DNA from: an uncultured Desulfatiglans sp.
GTDB taxonomy: Bacteria; Desulfobacterota; DSM-4660; Desulfatiglandales; Desulfatiglandaceae
Length of the DNA: 64,000 nt
Direction of reading: 5' to 3'
Assembly: GCA_900498135.1 (NCBI GenBank)
Contig: LR026961.1
Coordinates: 3,516,868 to 3,580,867 of the forward strand
Positions 16,111-25,422 of this stretch are shown here, in pieces. How positions within the stretch are numbered: position 1 is the stretch's first letter; each line of letters opens with the position of its first letter. The position numbers were made by a program, and so were the translations under genes. Under the pieces are notes generated by a model. It made no database searches. It had not been told where the DNA came from and was given only the letters and a program-made list of their open reading frames with translations.

Positions 16111-17011
16111 AGAACTGCTCAAGCAGGTGGCCGATCTCGAGGACATCCCGAAAGGCGCTTACAACATTCGCAAGAATGGTCAGTTGCTCGGCCGGGAGGT
16201 GTCCGCCAACATCTTGATCGAAACGAACGAGGCGGGGAACGGCATCGTCATCACCATCGCGCCGGGAACCCGCAACGAGTCGGTCCACATCCCCGTCATC
16301 GTCAGCCAGGCCGGTCTCCACGACGTGGTTTACAACACGTTCATCGTCGGAGAAGACTCCGATGTCACCATCGTAGCCGGCTGCGGGATCCATTGCGGCG
16401 GATCGTCGCCCGAGGGGCACGAAGGGATCCACGAGTTCCGGATCGGCAAGCATGCGCGCATGAAATACGTCGAGAAGCACGTGGCCCTCGGCGAGGGAAA
16501 AGGCAAGCGCAGCCTCAACCCGACGACCCGCGTTTTTATGGACGAAAGCTCCTACGCCGAGATGGAATTGAGCCAGATCGGCGGCGTCGATGAGGCGGTC
16601 AGGCGGAACGAGGCCCAGCTCGGGCCGGGAAGTTCCCTTCTCATCACGGAACGGGTCCTCACGGACGGGCGGCAGTCAGCCGTCTCCCGGAACGAGATCG
16701 TGCTCGCCGGAGAAGACAGCAAGGCCAACATGATCTCCAGATCCGTCATCAAAGGGGATTCGCGGCAGGATTTCTACGCTACCCTGGATGCGCGGGCCAA
16801 GTGCTTCGGGCATATCGAGTGCGATGCGATCATCATGGACAACGGGACCAATGAGACCATCCCGTCCTTGAAGGCGAGGCATCCGGAAGCCGAAATGACG
16901 CACGAGGCTTCCATCGGCAAAATCGCCAACGACCAGCTGATGAAGCTGATGAGCCTCGGCCTGACCTACGACGAGGCCGTGAATAAGATCATCCAGAGTT
17001 TCCTGAAGTAG
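16091..17011 (+). CDS. SufB/SufD-family Fe-S scaffold protein
   Basis: A 306-residue SufBD-core protein. It forms the right-handed beta-helix scaffold on which clusters are built, working with SufC. The C-terminal HEASIGKIANDQL and LMSLGLTYDEAVNKII segment is the family signature and contains the conserved histidine and glutamate. It is much shorter than E. coli SufB (about 495) or SufD (about 420) because it lacks the long N-terminal domain, as expected for the minimal two-gene type, where one protein replaces both. The start overlaps the end of sufC; GGAGAG precedes it. A copy of the dispersed element follows at once. Confidence 0.93.
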   Translation: MLSAIDKELLKQVADLEDIPKGAYNIRKNGQLLGREVSANILIETNEAGNGIVITIAPGTRNESVHIPVIVSQAGLHDVVYNTFIVGEDSDVTIVAGCGIHCGGSSPEGHEGIHEFRIGKHARMKYVEKHVALGEGKGKRSLNPTTRVFMDESSYAEMELSQIGGVDEAVRRNEAQLGPGSSLLITERVLTDGRQSAVSRNEIVLAGEDSKANMISRSVIKGDSRQDFYATLDARAKCFGHIECDAIIMDNGTNETIPSLKARHPEAEMTHEASIGKIANDQLMKLMSLGLTYDEAVNKIIQSFLK

Positions 17012-17015
17012 TCAC

Positions 17016-17172
17016 CCTTCGGAAATGGTCTTTTTTGCCCATCTCCGCGTCAACCTGCACGTTTGCTTGTGCGGCGACCTATAGGTCGCCTCCGCGCAAA
17101 CGCGGGCAAAAAACCCTCATTTCCGAACTGGGAAACGGGCTTTGCGGGGAAGCATTATTTCCGAACCGTAAA
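17016..17172 (+). repeat. Dispersed palindromic element, copy 5
   Basis: A complete short-form copy: CTTCGGAAATGGTC left end, TTGCTTGTGCGG, central palindrome GGCGACCTATAGGTCGCC and the right end CCTCATTTCCG. It lacks the CACCC-GAA-GGGTG module but carries the extra right arm (to TTTCCGAACCGTAAAC). It fills the gap between the convergent SufBD and CcsB genes. Confidence 0.8.
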
Positions 17173-17189
17173 CGGGGAGTACCAGGCTC

Positions 17190-18032
17190 CTACGATTTGG
17201 CATAGCTGTGAAGGCCTGCCAGGTAGTTCACTCCAAAATAGGTGAAAAGCACACAGGCGAATCCCACCAGGCATAAGACCGCGATCTTCTTTCCGCGCCA
17301 TCCCCTGACGAGGCGGGAATGGAGCACTGCGGCATAAACCAGCCACGTGATGAGCGACCATGTCTCCTTCGGGTCCCAGCTCCAGTAGCTGCCCCAGGCC
17401 GAATGGGCCCAGACCGAACCGGTGATGATGCCGAGGGTCAGCATGAGGAACCCGATCACGACCATCTGATAATTCAGTTCGTCCAGTATGCCGGTCGAGG
17501 GCAGAAGCCGCGTAATCCCCCGAGAAGAGCCCGCCTCGCTTCTCCTCTTTATGAGGTACATCAGGCTCAGCCCGAAAGAGAGGCCGAAGGCGGCGTAACC
17601 CACGAAGCACGTGATCACATGCGAGATGAGCCAGTTGCTCTTGAGGGCGGGGATGAGCGGCTGGATCTGACTGTTGACCCCAGGTGAAAACGAGGCGTAG
17701 GCCATGGCGAGAAAGGCCAGGGGAGTGGCAAAGGCCCCGAGGGTGCGGTTCCGTGTGCGCCACTCCACCAGCAGGTAGAGAAACATGATCATCCATGAGA
17801 AGAAGATCAGGGACTCATAGAGGTTGGAAAAGGGGGCGTGGCCGAACCCCATCCTGTAAGATTCGAACCATCGCAGCGCGATGGCGAACGTGTGTCCGAC
17901 CAGGCCCGCTGCCGAGATCACGGTGGCGATCAGTCCCGGGGCCTTGCGGTGCATGATCAGCATGAGCAAATAGAACAGAAACGCAGCGAAGTAAAAGAAC
18001 GTAATGTAGCTCAAAAGGGTCGCATTCAGCAT
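17190..18032 (-). CDS. ccsB: Cytochrome c biogenesis protein CcsB (CcsA/ResC type)
   Basis: A 280-residue integral membrane protein of System II cytochrome c maturation. It has about eight hydrophobic segments and the tryptophan-rich haem-handling WWD motif, seen as WGSYWSWDPKETWSL. Conserved histidines (in VGHTFA, ISHVIT and WAHSAWG) are potential haem ligands. Together with ResB it exports haem and ligates it to apocytochromes outside the membrane. The ResB gene is 120 bases upstream on the same strand, so the two form an operon. Length and motif order are normal. Confidence 0.93.
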   Translation of the reverse strand: MLNATLLSYITFFYFAAFLFYLLMLIMHRKAPGLIATVISAAGLVGHTFAIALRWFESYRMGFGHAPFSNLYESLIFFSWMIMFLYLLVEWRTRNRTLGAFATPLAFLAMAYASFSPGVNSQIQPLIPALKSNWLISHVITCFVGYAAFGLSFGLSLMYLIKRRSEAGSSRGITRLLPSTGILDELNYQMVVIGFLMLTLGIITGSVWAHSAWGSYWSWDPKETWSLITWLVYAAVLHSRLVRGWRGKKIAVLCLVGFACVLFTYFGVNYLAGLHSYAKS

Positions 18033-18152
18033 CGTATTCAGACCTTTCTATCTCATGTCCATTTGAAGGGGAGCATCCCGCCCTGCCGGGGGTTTGTCGC
18101 GGGAATGGACTTCCAGGCGCACGCATGCGCCTCCCCCGTTTCACTCACTCGG

Positions 18153-19589
18153 TCAGTGGTTGCGATCGTTCAGAAGACGGTTTAGATCGCCCGTCAGACG
18201 CTCGAGCTCCCGTTCGAGGCCGACGGGGTTTTTGCTGGATCTCCCCGCAATGCGAACACGGCTCGCGCCGTTTTCGATCCGGTCCAGGCGCACCCAGATA
18301 TGCCGATGGGACATAAAGAAGGTGACGATGAAACCCGCGATCATCATGAAGCAGCCCGCCCAGACAAGCGGTACGCCGGGATCGCGGTTGACCTGCAGCC
18401 CCGTATAATAGCGGCTTTCCAGTTGAGTCAGCACGAAGGTGTAAGGTTCGAAGGCGGCCGGGTTCAGACGCGGGTTGTGCCCGAAAATTCCGGGGAACCG
18501 CTCCTGAACGGCCTCGACGTTCTGAAAGACCCAGAATTGAATCTCATCCCCATCGTGCGGTTTGACGCCGATCAGGACGGCGGGGCCCATGACGCCCATC
18601 ATGTTGGGGTTGGCATCGAGGACCCTGAAGACCCCTTCCTTGCCGGGCAGTTCAACCGCTGGGCCCTGGATCTCGGCATCGACAGGCGTTGTCGCCGGCG
18701 GGTCGCCGGCTCGCATGAGGTGAAGGTGCACCCGCCTGCCGGGGGTCGAGCCGTAGCTCGACTGGTAGAAGGTCACGCCTTCGAATTCGGTCGGGTGGTT
18801 CACCCGGATGGACCGCTCGGCGGCCACCTTCCCATCGACGAGAAAAGTGAGATCGGAGAGGTATTCTTTAGGCGCCCCGCTTTCGTAGAATTCCACCAGG
18901 AACCGGTCGCAGCGGACCTCGAAGCCGAGCGGCATGGTTTCCATCCGGTTTCTGACCGCGATTTCATCGATCGTCTCGCCCTCCACAATGTTGACGAAGC
19001 CTTGAAAGCCGAGAAAGGAGCCGATCATGCCCCCAACCAAAATGAGGAACACGCTCAGATGGACCAGGTAGACCCCGAAGTGGGCATAGCGGCCCTTTTC
19101 GGCATGCCAGGATGAGCGCGTCTCGTCTTTGGCGGCATGAACGCGCTTGTAGCGCGAACGAAGGAGCGCCTCGATCCGGCCCGGGAGATCACCGGGGTTT
19201 CCTTCGACCAGGAAGGCCTGCTCCTCGGGCAGGTTTTCGAAAGGCTGTTCACGCTCCGGGCTCGGTTGAGCGCGGAAGCGCCCCCAGGCCGTGGGGAATC
19301 GGTCGATCGAGCAGACCAGGAGGTTGACCGTCAGCGCGCCCAGGAGGATTCGGAACCAAAAGGCATGGTACATATCGAAAAGGTCGAGGGCCGCGAAGAA
19401 ACGAAATACCCAGGGGTCCAACTCCCGGGCGAATTTCAAGGCCTCCTGCTGCTGAGGGATGAGGGTGCCGGCGATGGACGTGACTGCCAGGATGATCAGA
19501 AGCGCGATGGTCAGCTTGACAGAGCTGAAAAAACGCCACAAAAAATGGAGCTTTCTGTCTGGAGGGGTTCGGGATGTCGTCTGGGCCAA
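18153..19589 (-). CDS. resB: Cytochrome c biogenesis protein ResB (Ccs1)
   Basis: A 478-residue ResB/Ccs1-family protein, partner of CcsB in System II maturation. Three N-terminal hydrophobic segments (KLTIALLIILAVTSIAGTLIPQ, the region around ILLGALTVNLLVC, and LVHLSVFLILVGGMIGSFLG) are followed by a large extracytoplasmic domain and a final segment (VWAGCFMMIAGFIVTFF). IPQQQEA and FYQSSYG are family hallmarks. A multihaem-cytochrome-bearing electron-transport chain is implied. Its upstream region is occupied by the tandem dispersed elements. Confidence 0.93.
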   Translation of the reverse strand: MAQTTSRTPPDRKLHFLWRFFSSVKLTIALLIILAVTSIAGTLIPQQQEALKFARELDPWVFRFFAALDLFDMYHAFWFRILLGALTVNLLVCSIDRFPTAWGRFRAQPSPEREQPFENLPEEQAFLVEGNPGDLPGRIEALLRSRYKRVHAAKDETRSSWHAEKGRYAHFGVYLVHLSVFLILVGGMIGSFLGFQGFVNIVEGETIDEIAVRNRMETMPLGFEVRCDRFLVEFYESGAPKEYLSDLTFLVDGKVAAERSIRVNHPTEFEGVTFYQSSYGSTPGRRVHLHLMRAGDPPATTPVDAEIQGPAVELPGKEGVFRVLDANPNMMGVMGPAVLIGVKPHDGDEIQFWVFQNVEAVQERFPGIFGHNPRLNPAAFEPYTFVLTQLESRYYTGLQVNRDPGVPLVWAGCFMMIAGFIVTFFMSHRHIWVRLDRIENGASRVRIAGRSSKNPVGLERELERLTGDLNRLLNDRNH

Positions 19590-20468
19590 ATTCTAATCCC
19601 CCGTTCATTCATTGAAGATAAGTGAGCTGAGCGCGCGAAGCGCGTGGAGAAAGACCCTTTCCGGAACAAGCCAGTTTCCAATCCGGAAATGAGGATTTTT
19701 GACCAATATCAAGGAAATCCAGCGTTTGTGCGGAGGCGACCTATAGGTCGCCGCACAAGCAAACGTGCAGATTGACGCCGAGATTGATCAAAGAGACCCT
19801 TTCCGGAACAAGCCAGTTTCCAATCCGGAAATGAGGATTTTTGACCAATATCAAGGAAATCCAGCGTTTGTGCGGAGGCGACCTATAGGTCGCCGCACAA
19901 GCAAACGTGCAGATTGACGCCGAGATTGATCAAAGAGACCCTTTCCGGAACAAGCCAGTTTCCAATCCGGAAATGAGGATTTTTGACCAATATCAAGGAA
20001 ATCCAGCGTTTGTGCGGAGGCGACCTATAGGTCGCCGCACAAGCAAACGTGCAGATTGACGCCGAGATTGGTCAAAAAGACCATTTCCGGATGGAAACTC
20101 ATTATCGGTATCATGGATGAAGGGCGCAAGCGAAATATGCCAAATGGACGATGTTCGATCGCTGCCGTCTGTTTCGCTGGTTGGAGGGCGTCCTCGTGCC
20201 GGATCTCTGTGTCCGGGCAGGCTGGAACAGGCCGCCGGAGGCCGGTATCGATGGGACAGGCGGTTCCCTTCCGGGTGGAGGATTTCCGAGCAGCCGCAAT
20301 TTTTCGTTGCTCCAAGAACGCACGTTTGGTATCTGGAGTAATTCGGGAAGGGAAGATGCGCCTGCGTAAGTTCGAGTAGGATCTTCCAGCGGGTTGGGCA
20401 GCGCCCTCCTGTCCCCGGGCGGCTTGCCATGGGCGGAAGAAGGGCCGGCATCCAAGGAGACAACCGAT
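19590..20468. other. Long intergenic region holding the tandem element array
   Basis: About 880 bases between the divergent ResB gene and the membrane protein at 20469. The segment 19628-20098 is the dispersed-element array. From 20100 to 20450 I see no gene, tRNA or recognised RNA; the open frames in that part have no ribosome sites. Confidence 0.5.
19628..20098 (-). repeat. Dispersed element copy 6: three tandem 142-bp units
   Basis: Three consecutive 142-bp units begin at 19653, 19795 and 19937. The first two look identical, and the third differs only in its last few bases (20070-20078). Each unit contains the reverse-oriented short-form element with the central palindrome GGCGACCTATAGGTCGCC. 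A final terminal repeat (CATTTCCGGATGGAAAC) closes the array at about 20098. A hairpin CGCGC-GAA-GCGCG (19632-19644) borders the left side and is a variant of the CACCC-GAA-GGGTG module. Confidence 0.9.
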
Positions 20469-20780
20469 ATGAACCAACGGCCTCTGAGCCGGTTTTCCGG
20501 GCTTTTCTGGCGTTTTGCCATCCTGGCCTTCGTCCTGTCTTTCATCCTCCCGTCGTCGAAGTTCGTCGGCGGCATGTCGGATGATGCCTTTATCGTCTGG
20601 TTGGCGCGCATCCTTTGGGTGGCGGGTCTCTCAGCGGGTCTTACCGTCCTCTTCTGGCTGGCGGGCCGCTTGAGGGCGCGGAAGGGCGCACCGGGCCCCT
20701 CGAAGGGGGGCGGCGCGCCTGCGGGCGCGGAAGATGGGCTGTCCGGAGCGCGCCATGAGACCGGGGGAAAGGGCGGCTGA
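20469..20780 (+). CDS. Small two-pass membrane protein
   Basis: A 103-residue protein with two hydrophobic segments, FWRFAILAFVLSFILPSS and the stretch around ILWVAGLSAGLTVLFWLAGR, followed by a low-complexity Gly-, Ala- and Pro-rich cytoplasmic tail. AAGGAG lies 8 bases before the ATG. I do not recognise a family. The next gene, a DUF2333-like membrane-anchored protein, starts about 200 bases downstream and may or may not share its transcript. Confidence 0.65.
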   Translation: MNQRPLSRFSGLFWRFAILAFVLSFILPSSKFVGGMSDDAFIVWLARILWVAGLSAGLTVLFWLAGRLRARKGAPGPSKGGGAPAGAEDGLSGARHETGGKGG

Positions 20781-20985
20781 GCCTGCCGGCCGGTGCCGGC
20801 CTGGGCCTCCGATTATCTGTTGACAAGCGAGACGGGCGCTTTTTAGAATACGTCTGTTCGGAAATGACGAAGAACCATCCCCCGCTTTCGGGATGGACCT
20901 TGACGACCCCGATCGGCGGAGCACGACCGCAACATCAACCAGGAGGCCGGGCGCGGTCTCTTCTCAACGCGAAGGATGCTGCCCA

Positions 20986-21942
20986 ATGAAAGAATCCGGA
21001 AAGAATCGTGAGGCGGGCAAGACCAAGTGGATCGTGGCCTTGGTCGTCGCGTTCCTGGTCTGTTTCTCTCTGGTGGTCATGGTCGTCAATTCCAGAAAAC
21101 CGGAGCCCCTCGAACTCTCCGATTACGACCGGAATGTGAGAGGGGCTGCCTTCGTCCGTGCCAATCTGGTTCTCCTCGAGCAGATGATCGACAACTGGCT
21201 GCCGAACGATCTTTTCTGGCCAACGATCTTTCTGGACAACATGCCCAACTTCCAGCTCGGGCAGCTCGAATTGGTCCGCTACAACCTGCGTGTTCTGAGA
21301 GATGAACTGACCCGGCTGCGTACGACGGACAAGATCGACCGGCTGGCCGAAGAGGCGTTTACCGCGATATCGAACGATCCCCGAAGGTGGTGGTTCCCGT
21401 CTGCAGAAAGCAAGTGGAAGCTCGCCCACGCCAAGCTCGACACCTTCTATAGCAATCTTCTGACCGGGAAATCGACCTTCTATGCCAGGGCGGACAACCT
21501 CGCCACCCTGATGACCGAGTACGCCTCCCTCATGGGCGGGATCAACACCCGCCTCATGAACGCGCCCGGGGACATCCGGGCGGTTCTGATCGACGAGGAG
21601 GACGCCGGAGGGTCCGGGGGCGGGGCTGAAATCGTGCAGGTCGACATCCCCTGGAGCGAGATCGACGACAACTTCTACTACGCGCAGGGAGCGGCTTACG
21701 CCCTGCTGGCCTCTTTCAAGGCGATCCGGGTCGATTTCCATGACATCCTCGTCAAGAAGAACGCCCTCAAGCTGTTGGACAAGGTCATGGAGTCCCTGCA
21801 GCGATGCGACTTCGAGCCTCTGATCATCTTCAACGGGGACCCGGAGAGCATTTTCGCCAACCATTCCTTGAATCTTTCCGGGGTCTTCAACGATGCCCGC
21901 CAGAAGATCAGCTCGCTGATCGTGGCCTTGAACCAGGGATAG
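20986..21942 (+). CDS. DUF2333-like membrane-anchored protein
   Basis: A 318-residue protein with one N-terminal membrane anchor (KWIVALVVAFLVCFSLVVMVV) and a large periplasmic domain. The segment NWLPNDLFWPTIFLDNMP followed by NFQLGQLELVRYNLRVLRDELTR is the DUF2333 signature. Later segments (WWFPSAESKWK, NLATLMTEYASLMGGINTRL) are also characteristic. The function of this family is unknown. GAAGGA precedes the chosen ATG at 20986; the longer frame from 20893 lacks a ribosome site. The hypA gene begins 78 bases after its stop. Confidence 0.85.
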   Translation: MKESGKNREAGKTKWIVALVVAFLVCFSLVVMVVNSRKPEPLELSDYDRNVRGAAFVRANLVLLEQMIDNWLPNDLFWPTIFLDNMPNFQLGQLELVRYNLRVLRDELTRLRTTDKIDRLAEEAFTAISNDPRRWWFPSAESKWKLAHAKLDTFYSNLLTGKSTFYARADNLATLMTEYASLMGGINTRLMNAPGDIRAVLIDEEDAGGSGGGAEIVQVDIPWSEIDDNFYYAQGAAYALLASFKAIRVDFHDILVKKNALKLLDKVMESLQRCDFEPLIIFNGDPESIFANHSLNLSGVFNDARQKISSLIVALNQG

Positions 21943-22020
21943 CCCCCCCGCTCCCACCCCTGTCATGATCTATTCGCGGCGGTCCGGGCGCTGCCTCGCC
22001 GCCGCCGAAAGCCCTCCCGC

Positions 22021-22380
22021 ATGCACGAAATGTCTATCGCTCAGGGTTTGATCGACATCCTTCATGAAGAGATGTCCAAGTACCGGGCCGAGCGCCTGCG
22101 CCGCGTCAAGGTCCGGATCGGAGAGCTTTCCGGCGTGGTTCCGGAGGCCCTCTCATTCTGTTTCAACGTGATCGTCGAAGGGACGGAGCTGGACGGAGCC
22201 CGGCTCGAGCTGGAGCGGGTCCCGCTGGAAGGGCGCTGCCGCGCGTGCGGGGCGTGTTTCCGGATCCGGAACTACGCTTTTCAATGCCCGGAGTGCGGGG
22301 ATGCATCCATTGAGATCGTCTCCGGCAGGGAGTTGTCCATTGTCGAAATGGAGGTGGATGAAGAAGGGGGAAATGAATGA
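22021..22380 (+). CDS. hypA: Hydrogenase maturation nickel chaperone HypA
   Basis: A 119-residue HypA. It delivers nickel to hydrogenase precursors together with HypB. The N-terminal MHEMSIAQ contains the nickel-binding MHE motif (H2), and the zinc domain has two CxxC pairs (CRACGAC and CPEC). Length is standard. Its end overlaps hypB by ATGA, giving translational coupling. A CO dehydrogenase gene (cooS) lies 13 kb away and also needs nickel. Confidence 0.96.
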   Translation: MHEMSIAQGLIDILHEEMSKYRAERLRRVKVRIGELSGVVPEALSFCFNVIVEGTELDGARLELERVPLEGRCRACGACFRIRNYAFQCPECGDASIEIVSGRELSIVEMEVDEEGGNE

Positions 22381-23042
22381 AGATTGCAGTGGTCAGGGAC
22401 ATTCTCGATGCCAATGAGCGCATCGCTCGGGAAAATCGACGGCTTTTCGACCGGAAAGGCCTGCTGGTGATGAATCTCATGAGTTCGCCGGGGGCCGGGA
22501 AGACGAGCCTGCTCGAACAGACGATCGAGGCCCTCGGCGGCGATCTCAGGCTGGGGGTCATCGAGGGGGACATCCAGTCCTCGAAGGATGCCGAACGGAT
22601 CGCCCGCCGGGGGGTGCAGGTCGTCCAGATCAACACGGGCGGGGCCTGCCACCTGGACGGCAACATGATCCGCGACGCCCTGGACGCGCTCGACCTGGAT
22701 CGAATGGATCTTCTGGTCGTCGAGAACGTCGGGAATCTCGTCTGCCCGGCCGAGTTCCATGTGGGCGAGGACTTCAAGGCCATGATCCTGAGCGTCACCG
22801 AGGGAGAGGACAAGCCCGCGAAATATCCCCTCATGTTCCGTGAGTCGAAGGTGCTGGTCATCAACAAGATCGATCTCCTTCCTTATCTCGACTGCAGTGT
22901 GGAGCAGATCCGCGAGGAGGCGCTAAGGGTCAATCCCGAACTCGTGCTGTTCGAGGTCTCCTGCAAAACCGGCGAGGGGCTCGACCGGTGGGTGGAGTGG
23001 CTCAAAGAGACGACCCTTGCACGCCGGCCCCCGCTGGAATGA
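22377..23042 (+). CDS. hypB: Hydrogenase maturation GTPase HypB
   Basis: A 221-residue SIMIBI-class GTPase for nickel insertion. The P-loop is SSPGAGKTS, the metal-binding dimer-interface region is ENVGNLVCPAEFHVGE and the guanine-specificity motif is NKIDL. It lacks both the N-terminal CxxCGC high-affinity nickel site of E. coli HypB and the histidine-rich stretch of other HypBs, so it probably does not store nickel. It is coupled to hypA by a 4-base overlap and ends 1 base before hypF. Confidence 0.96.
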   Translation: MKIAVVRDILDANERIARENRRLFDRKGLLVMNLMSSPGAGKTSLLEQTIEALGGDLRLGVIEGDIQSSKDAERIARRGVQVVQINTGGACHLDGNMIRDALDALDLDRMDLLVVENVGNLVCPAEFHVGEDFKAMILSVTEGEDKPAKYPLMFRESKVLVINKIDLLPYLDCSVEQIREEALRVNPELVLFEVSCKTGEGLDRWVEWLKETTLARRPPLE

Positions 23043-23043
23043 C

Positions 23044-25422
23044 ATGGTCGAGCGCGTCAAAGGGTCCATCACGGGCACCGTTCAGGGTGTCGGGTTCCGC
23101 CCTTTCGTCTATACGCTCGCCAGGCGCCACGGCCTGTCCGGCTATGTCCGGAACAGCCCGGACGGGGTGGATGTGGAGGTCGAAGGCCCCCGGGCCGGGA
23201 TCGAGCGGTTCTTCGAAGAGGTCGAGGCCCAGCCGCCGCCGCTCGCCCGCATCGAGGCAGTGATCCGCCGGCCGATGCCCTGCTGGGGCGACAAGCGGTT
23301 CGTCATCCGCAAGAGCCTGCCGCGCGGGGAAAAGGACGCCCTCATTCCGCCGGATGTGTGCGTCTGCAGCGCATGCCTGGCCGAGATGCGCGACCCGGCC
23401 GACCGGCGCTACCGCTATCCCTTCATCAACTGCACGTTCTGCGGGCCGCGTTACACGATCGTGAAGGATGTGCCCTACGACCGGCCCGGAACGACCATGG
23501 CCGGCTTCCCCCTGTGCGAGGCCTGCCGTTTGGAATACGAGAACCCGCTCGACAGGCGCTTTCATGCGGAGCCGATCGCATGCCCGGAGTGCGGCCCGCG
23601 CGTTGCGCTCTGCGATGCGGCCGGGCGGCCCCTCGAGGTGGAGGATCCCCTGTGCGCCGCGTGCAGCCTGATCGAATCCGGACACATCCTGGCCGTCAAA
23701 GGCCTCGGGGGGTTCCATCTGGCGGCCGATGCCGCCCAGGATCAGGTGCTGAAGCGCCTGAGGAGCCGGAAGCGGCGGGATGGGAAGCCCTTCGCCCTGA
23801 TGGTGAAGGATCTCGCGGCGGCGCGCCGGATCGCCGTTTTCAACCAGGCCGAGGCACAGTGCCTCTCTTCCCCGGAGCGTCCGATCGTACTCCTGCGCAA
23901 GAAGCGCGGACACGGGTTGTCCGATGAGGTGGCGCCGCGTAGCCGTCTTTTCGGGGTGATGCTCCCGTATACGCCCCTGCACGCCCTGTTGATGGAAGGG
24001 CGCTTCCCCGCCCTGGTGATGACGAGCGGCAACCGCTCCGGCGAGCCGATCCAGATCGACAACGGGGAGGCCCTCAGGGATCTTGCCGGCGTCGCCGATG
24101 GCTTCCTGCTGCACAACCGCGACATTCACATCCACTGCGATGACAGCATCCTGCGCGTGGTTGCGGGGTTTCCGAGTCCGATGAGGCGCTCGCGCGGCTT
24201 CGTCCCCGGACCGGTCCATCTGCCGGAGGCCCTGAAGGACATGCCACCCGTGCTGGCGGTGGGCGCCGAACAGAAGAGCACCGTCTGCCTGACGAAAGGC
24301 GGCCGTGCTTTCCTGAGCCAGCACATAGGCGATCTTCACAACCTCGAGACCCTGCGCGTCTTCGAACGGACGATCGCGCACCTCGAGCGCCTTCTTGGTG
24401 TGCAGCCGCAGGTGGTGGCCCGCGACCTGCACCCGGATTATCTTTCATCGGTCTTCGCCCGCGCCCGAACCGGCTGTCCTGTGGTGCCCGTGCAGCATCA
24501 CCATGCCCACATCGTCAGCTGCCTCGCCGAGCACGGCTTCGAGGGGCCGGTGATCGGACTGGCCATGGACGGGACGGGCTATGGTCCGGACGGGACGATC
24601 TGGGGCGGGGAGATCCTGCTGGCCGACTGGGCGTCCTTCGAGCGCGCCGGCCACTTCGAATACGTTCCCCTTCCCGGAGGGGATGCAGCGGTCCGGCACC
24701 CCTGGCGTATGGCGCTGGCCTATCTGGACAAGGTCTTCGGCGACGGCCTTTTCGGTTTGAGGCTTCCGCTCCTGGACAATCTCGATCCGGGCGAGGTCGA
24801 GCTCGTTTTGCAGATGTGCCGTACCGGCTTGAATGCGCCTCAGACGTCGAGCTGCGGCCGCTTATTCGATGCGGCCGCGGCCTTGATCGGGCTTCGGGGG
24901 AGCGTGACCTACGAGGGGCAGGCGGCCGTCGAGCTCGAGATGTGCCAGTCCCGGACGAAGACGACGGGGTACCCCTGGAGGGTCAGCCCCCTCGACGACG
25001 GGTCATGGCTTCTCGAGGCGGGGCCGACCGTCACGGCGCTCGTGGAGGACCTTGCAGCCGGGAAGCCTGCGGGAATCATGAGCCGGAGGTTTCACCTGGC
25101 GCTCATCGAGATGCTGTGGGAGGTGTGCAAGGGCATCCGGGAACAGACCGGCCTTTCCATCGTCGCGCTGAGCGGAGGGGTCTTCCAGAACGCGACCCTT
25201 CTCGAAGGCCTGACGGGGCTTCTTGAGCGCGGGGGCTTTAGGGTACTGAGCCATCGGCTCGTGCCATGCAACGACGGTGGGTTGAGCCTCGGCCAGGCGG
25301 TCTGCGGCGCTTTGCAGACCGCCGGTCGGAGGGGACGCTTCGCCGGGGGTGATCATCAGGCCGGTTCGGGCGCTGCGGCATGCGGCGGTCGATGGGGGGG
25401 ACGACATGAAGCATATCGATGA
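23044..25422 (+). CDS. hypF: Carbamoyltransferase HypF
   Basis: A 792-residue HypF, which makes thiocarboxamide on HypE from carbamoyl phosphate as the source of hydrogenase cyanide ligands. Domains in order: acylphosphatase (about 1-90, GTVQGVGFRPFVY), two zinc fingers (about 105-185, CSAC...CTFC and CEAC...CPEC), YrdC-like (about 200-385, KGLGGFHLAADA), and Kae1-like carbamoyl transferase (about 400-770, HHHAHIVSC and MDGTGYGPDGTIWGGE). The start at 23044 is 1 base after hypB. The end overlaps hypD by 17 bases, and the last 30 residues are low-complexity. Confidence 0.96.
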   Translation: MVERVKGSITGTVQGVGFRPFVYTLARRHGLSGYVRNSPDGVDVEVEGPRAGIERFFEEVEAQPPPLARIEAVIRRPMPCWGDKRFVIRKSLPRGEKDALIPPDVCVCSACLAEMRDPADRRYRYPFINCTFCGPRYTIVKDVPYDRPGTTMAGFPLCEACRLEYENPLDRRFHAEPIACPECGPRVALCDAAGRPLEVEDPLCAACSLIESGHILAVKGLGGFHLAADAAQDQVLKRLRSRKRRDGKPFALMVKDLAAARRIAVFNQAEAQCLSSPERPIVLLRKKRGHGLSDEVAPRSRLFGVMLPYTPLHALLMEGRFPALVMTSGNRSGEPIQIDNGEALRDLAGVADGFLLHNRDIHIHCDDSILRVVAGFPSPMRRSRGFVPGPVHLPEALKDMPPVLAVGAEQKSTVCLTKGGRAFLSQHIGDLHNLETLRVFERTIAHLERLLGVQPQVVARDLHPDYLSSVFARARTGCPVVPVQHHHAHIVSCLAEHGFEGPVIGLAMDGTGYGPDGTIWGGEILLADWASFERAGHFEYVPLPGGDAAVRHPWRMALAYLDKVFGDGLFGLRLPLLDNLDPGEVELVLQMCRTGLNAPQTSSCGRLFDAAAALIGLRGSVTYEGQAAVELEMCQSRTKTTGYPWRVSPLDDGSWLLEAGPTVTALVEDLAAGKPAGIMSRRFHLALIEMLWEVCKGIREQTGLSIVALSGGVFQNATLLEGLTGLLERGGFRVLSHRLVPCNDGGLSLGQAVCGALQTAGRRGRFAGGDHQAGSGAAACGGRWGGRHEAYR

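Noticed and set aside
19653..20098. CRISPR-like array
   Set aside because: The repeats are 142-bp head-to-tail units without unique spacers, and no cas genes are present.
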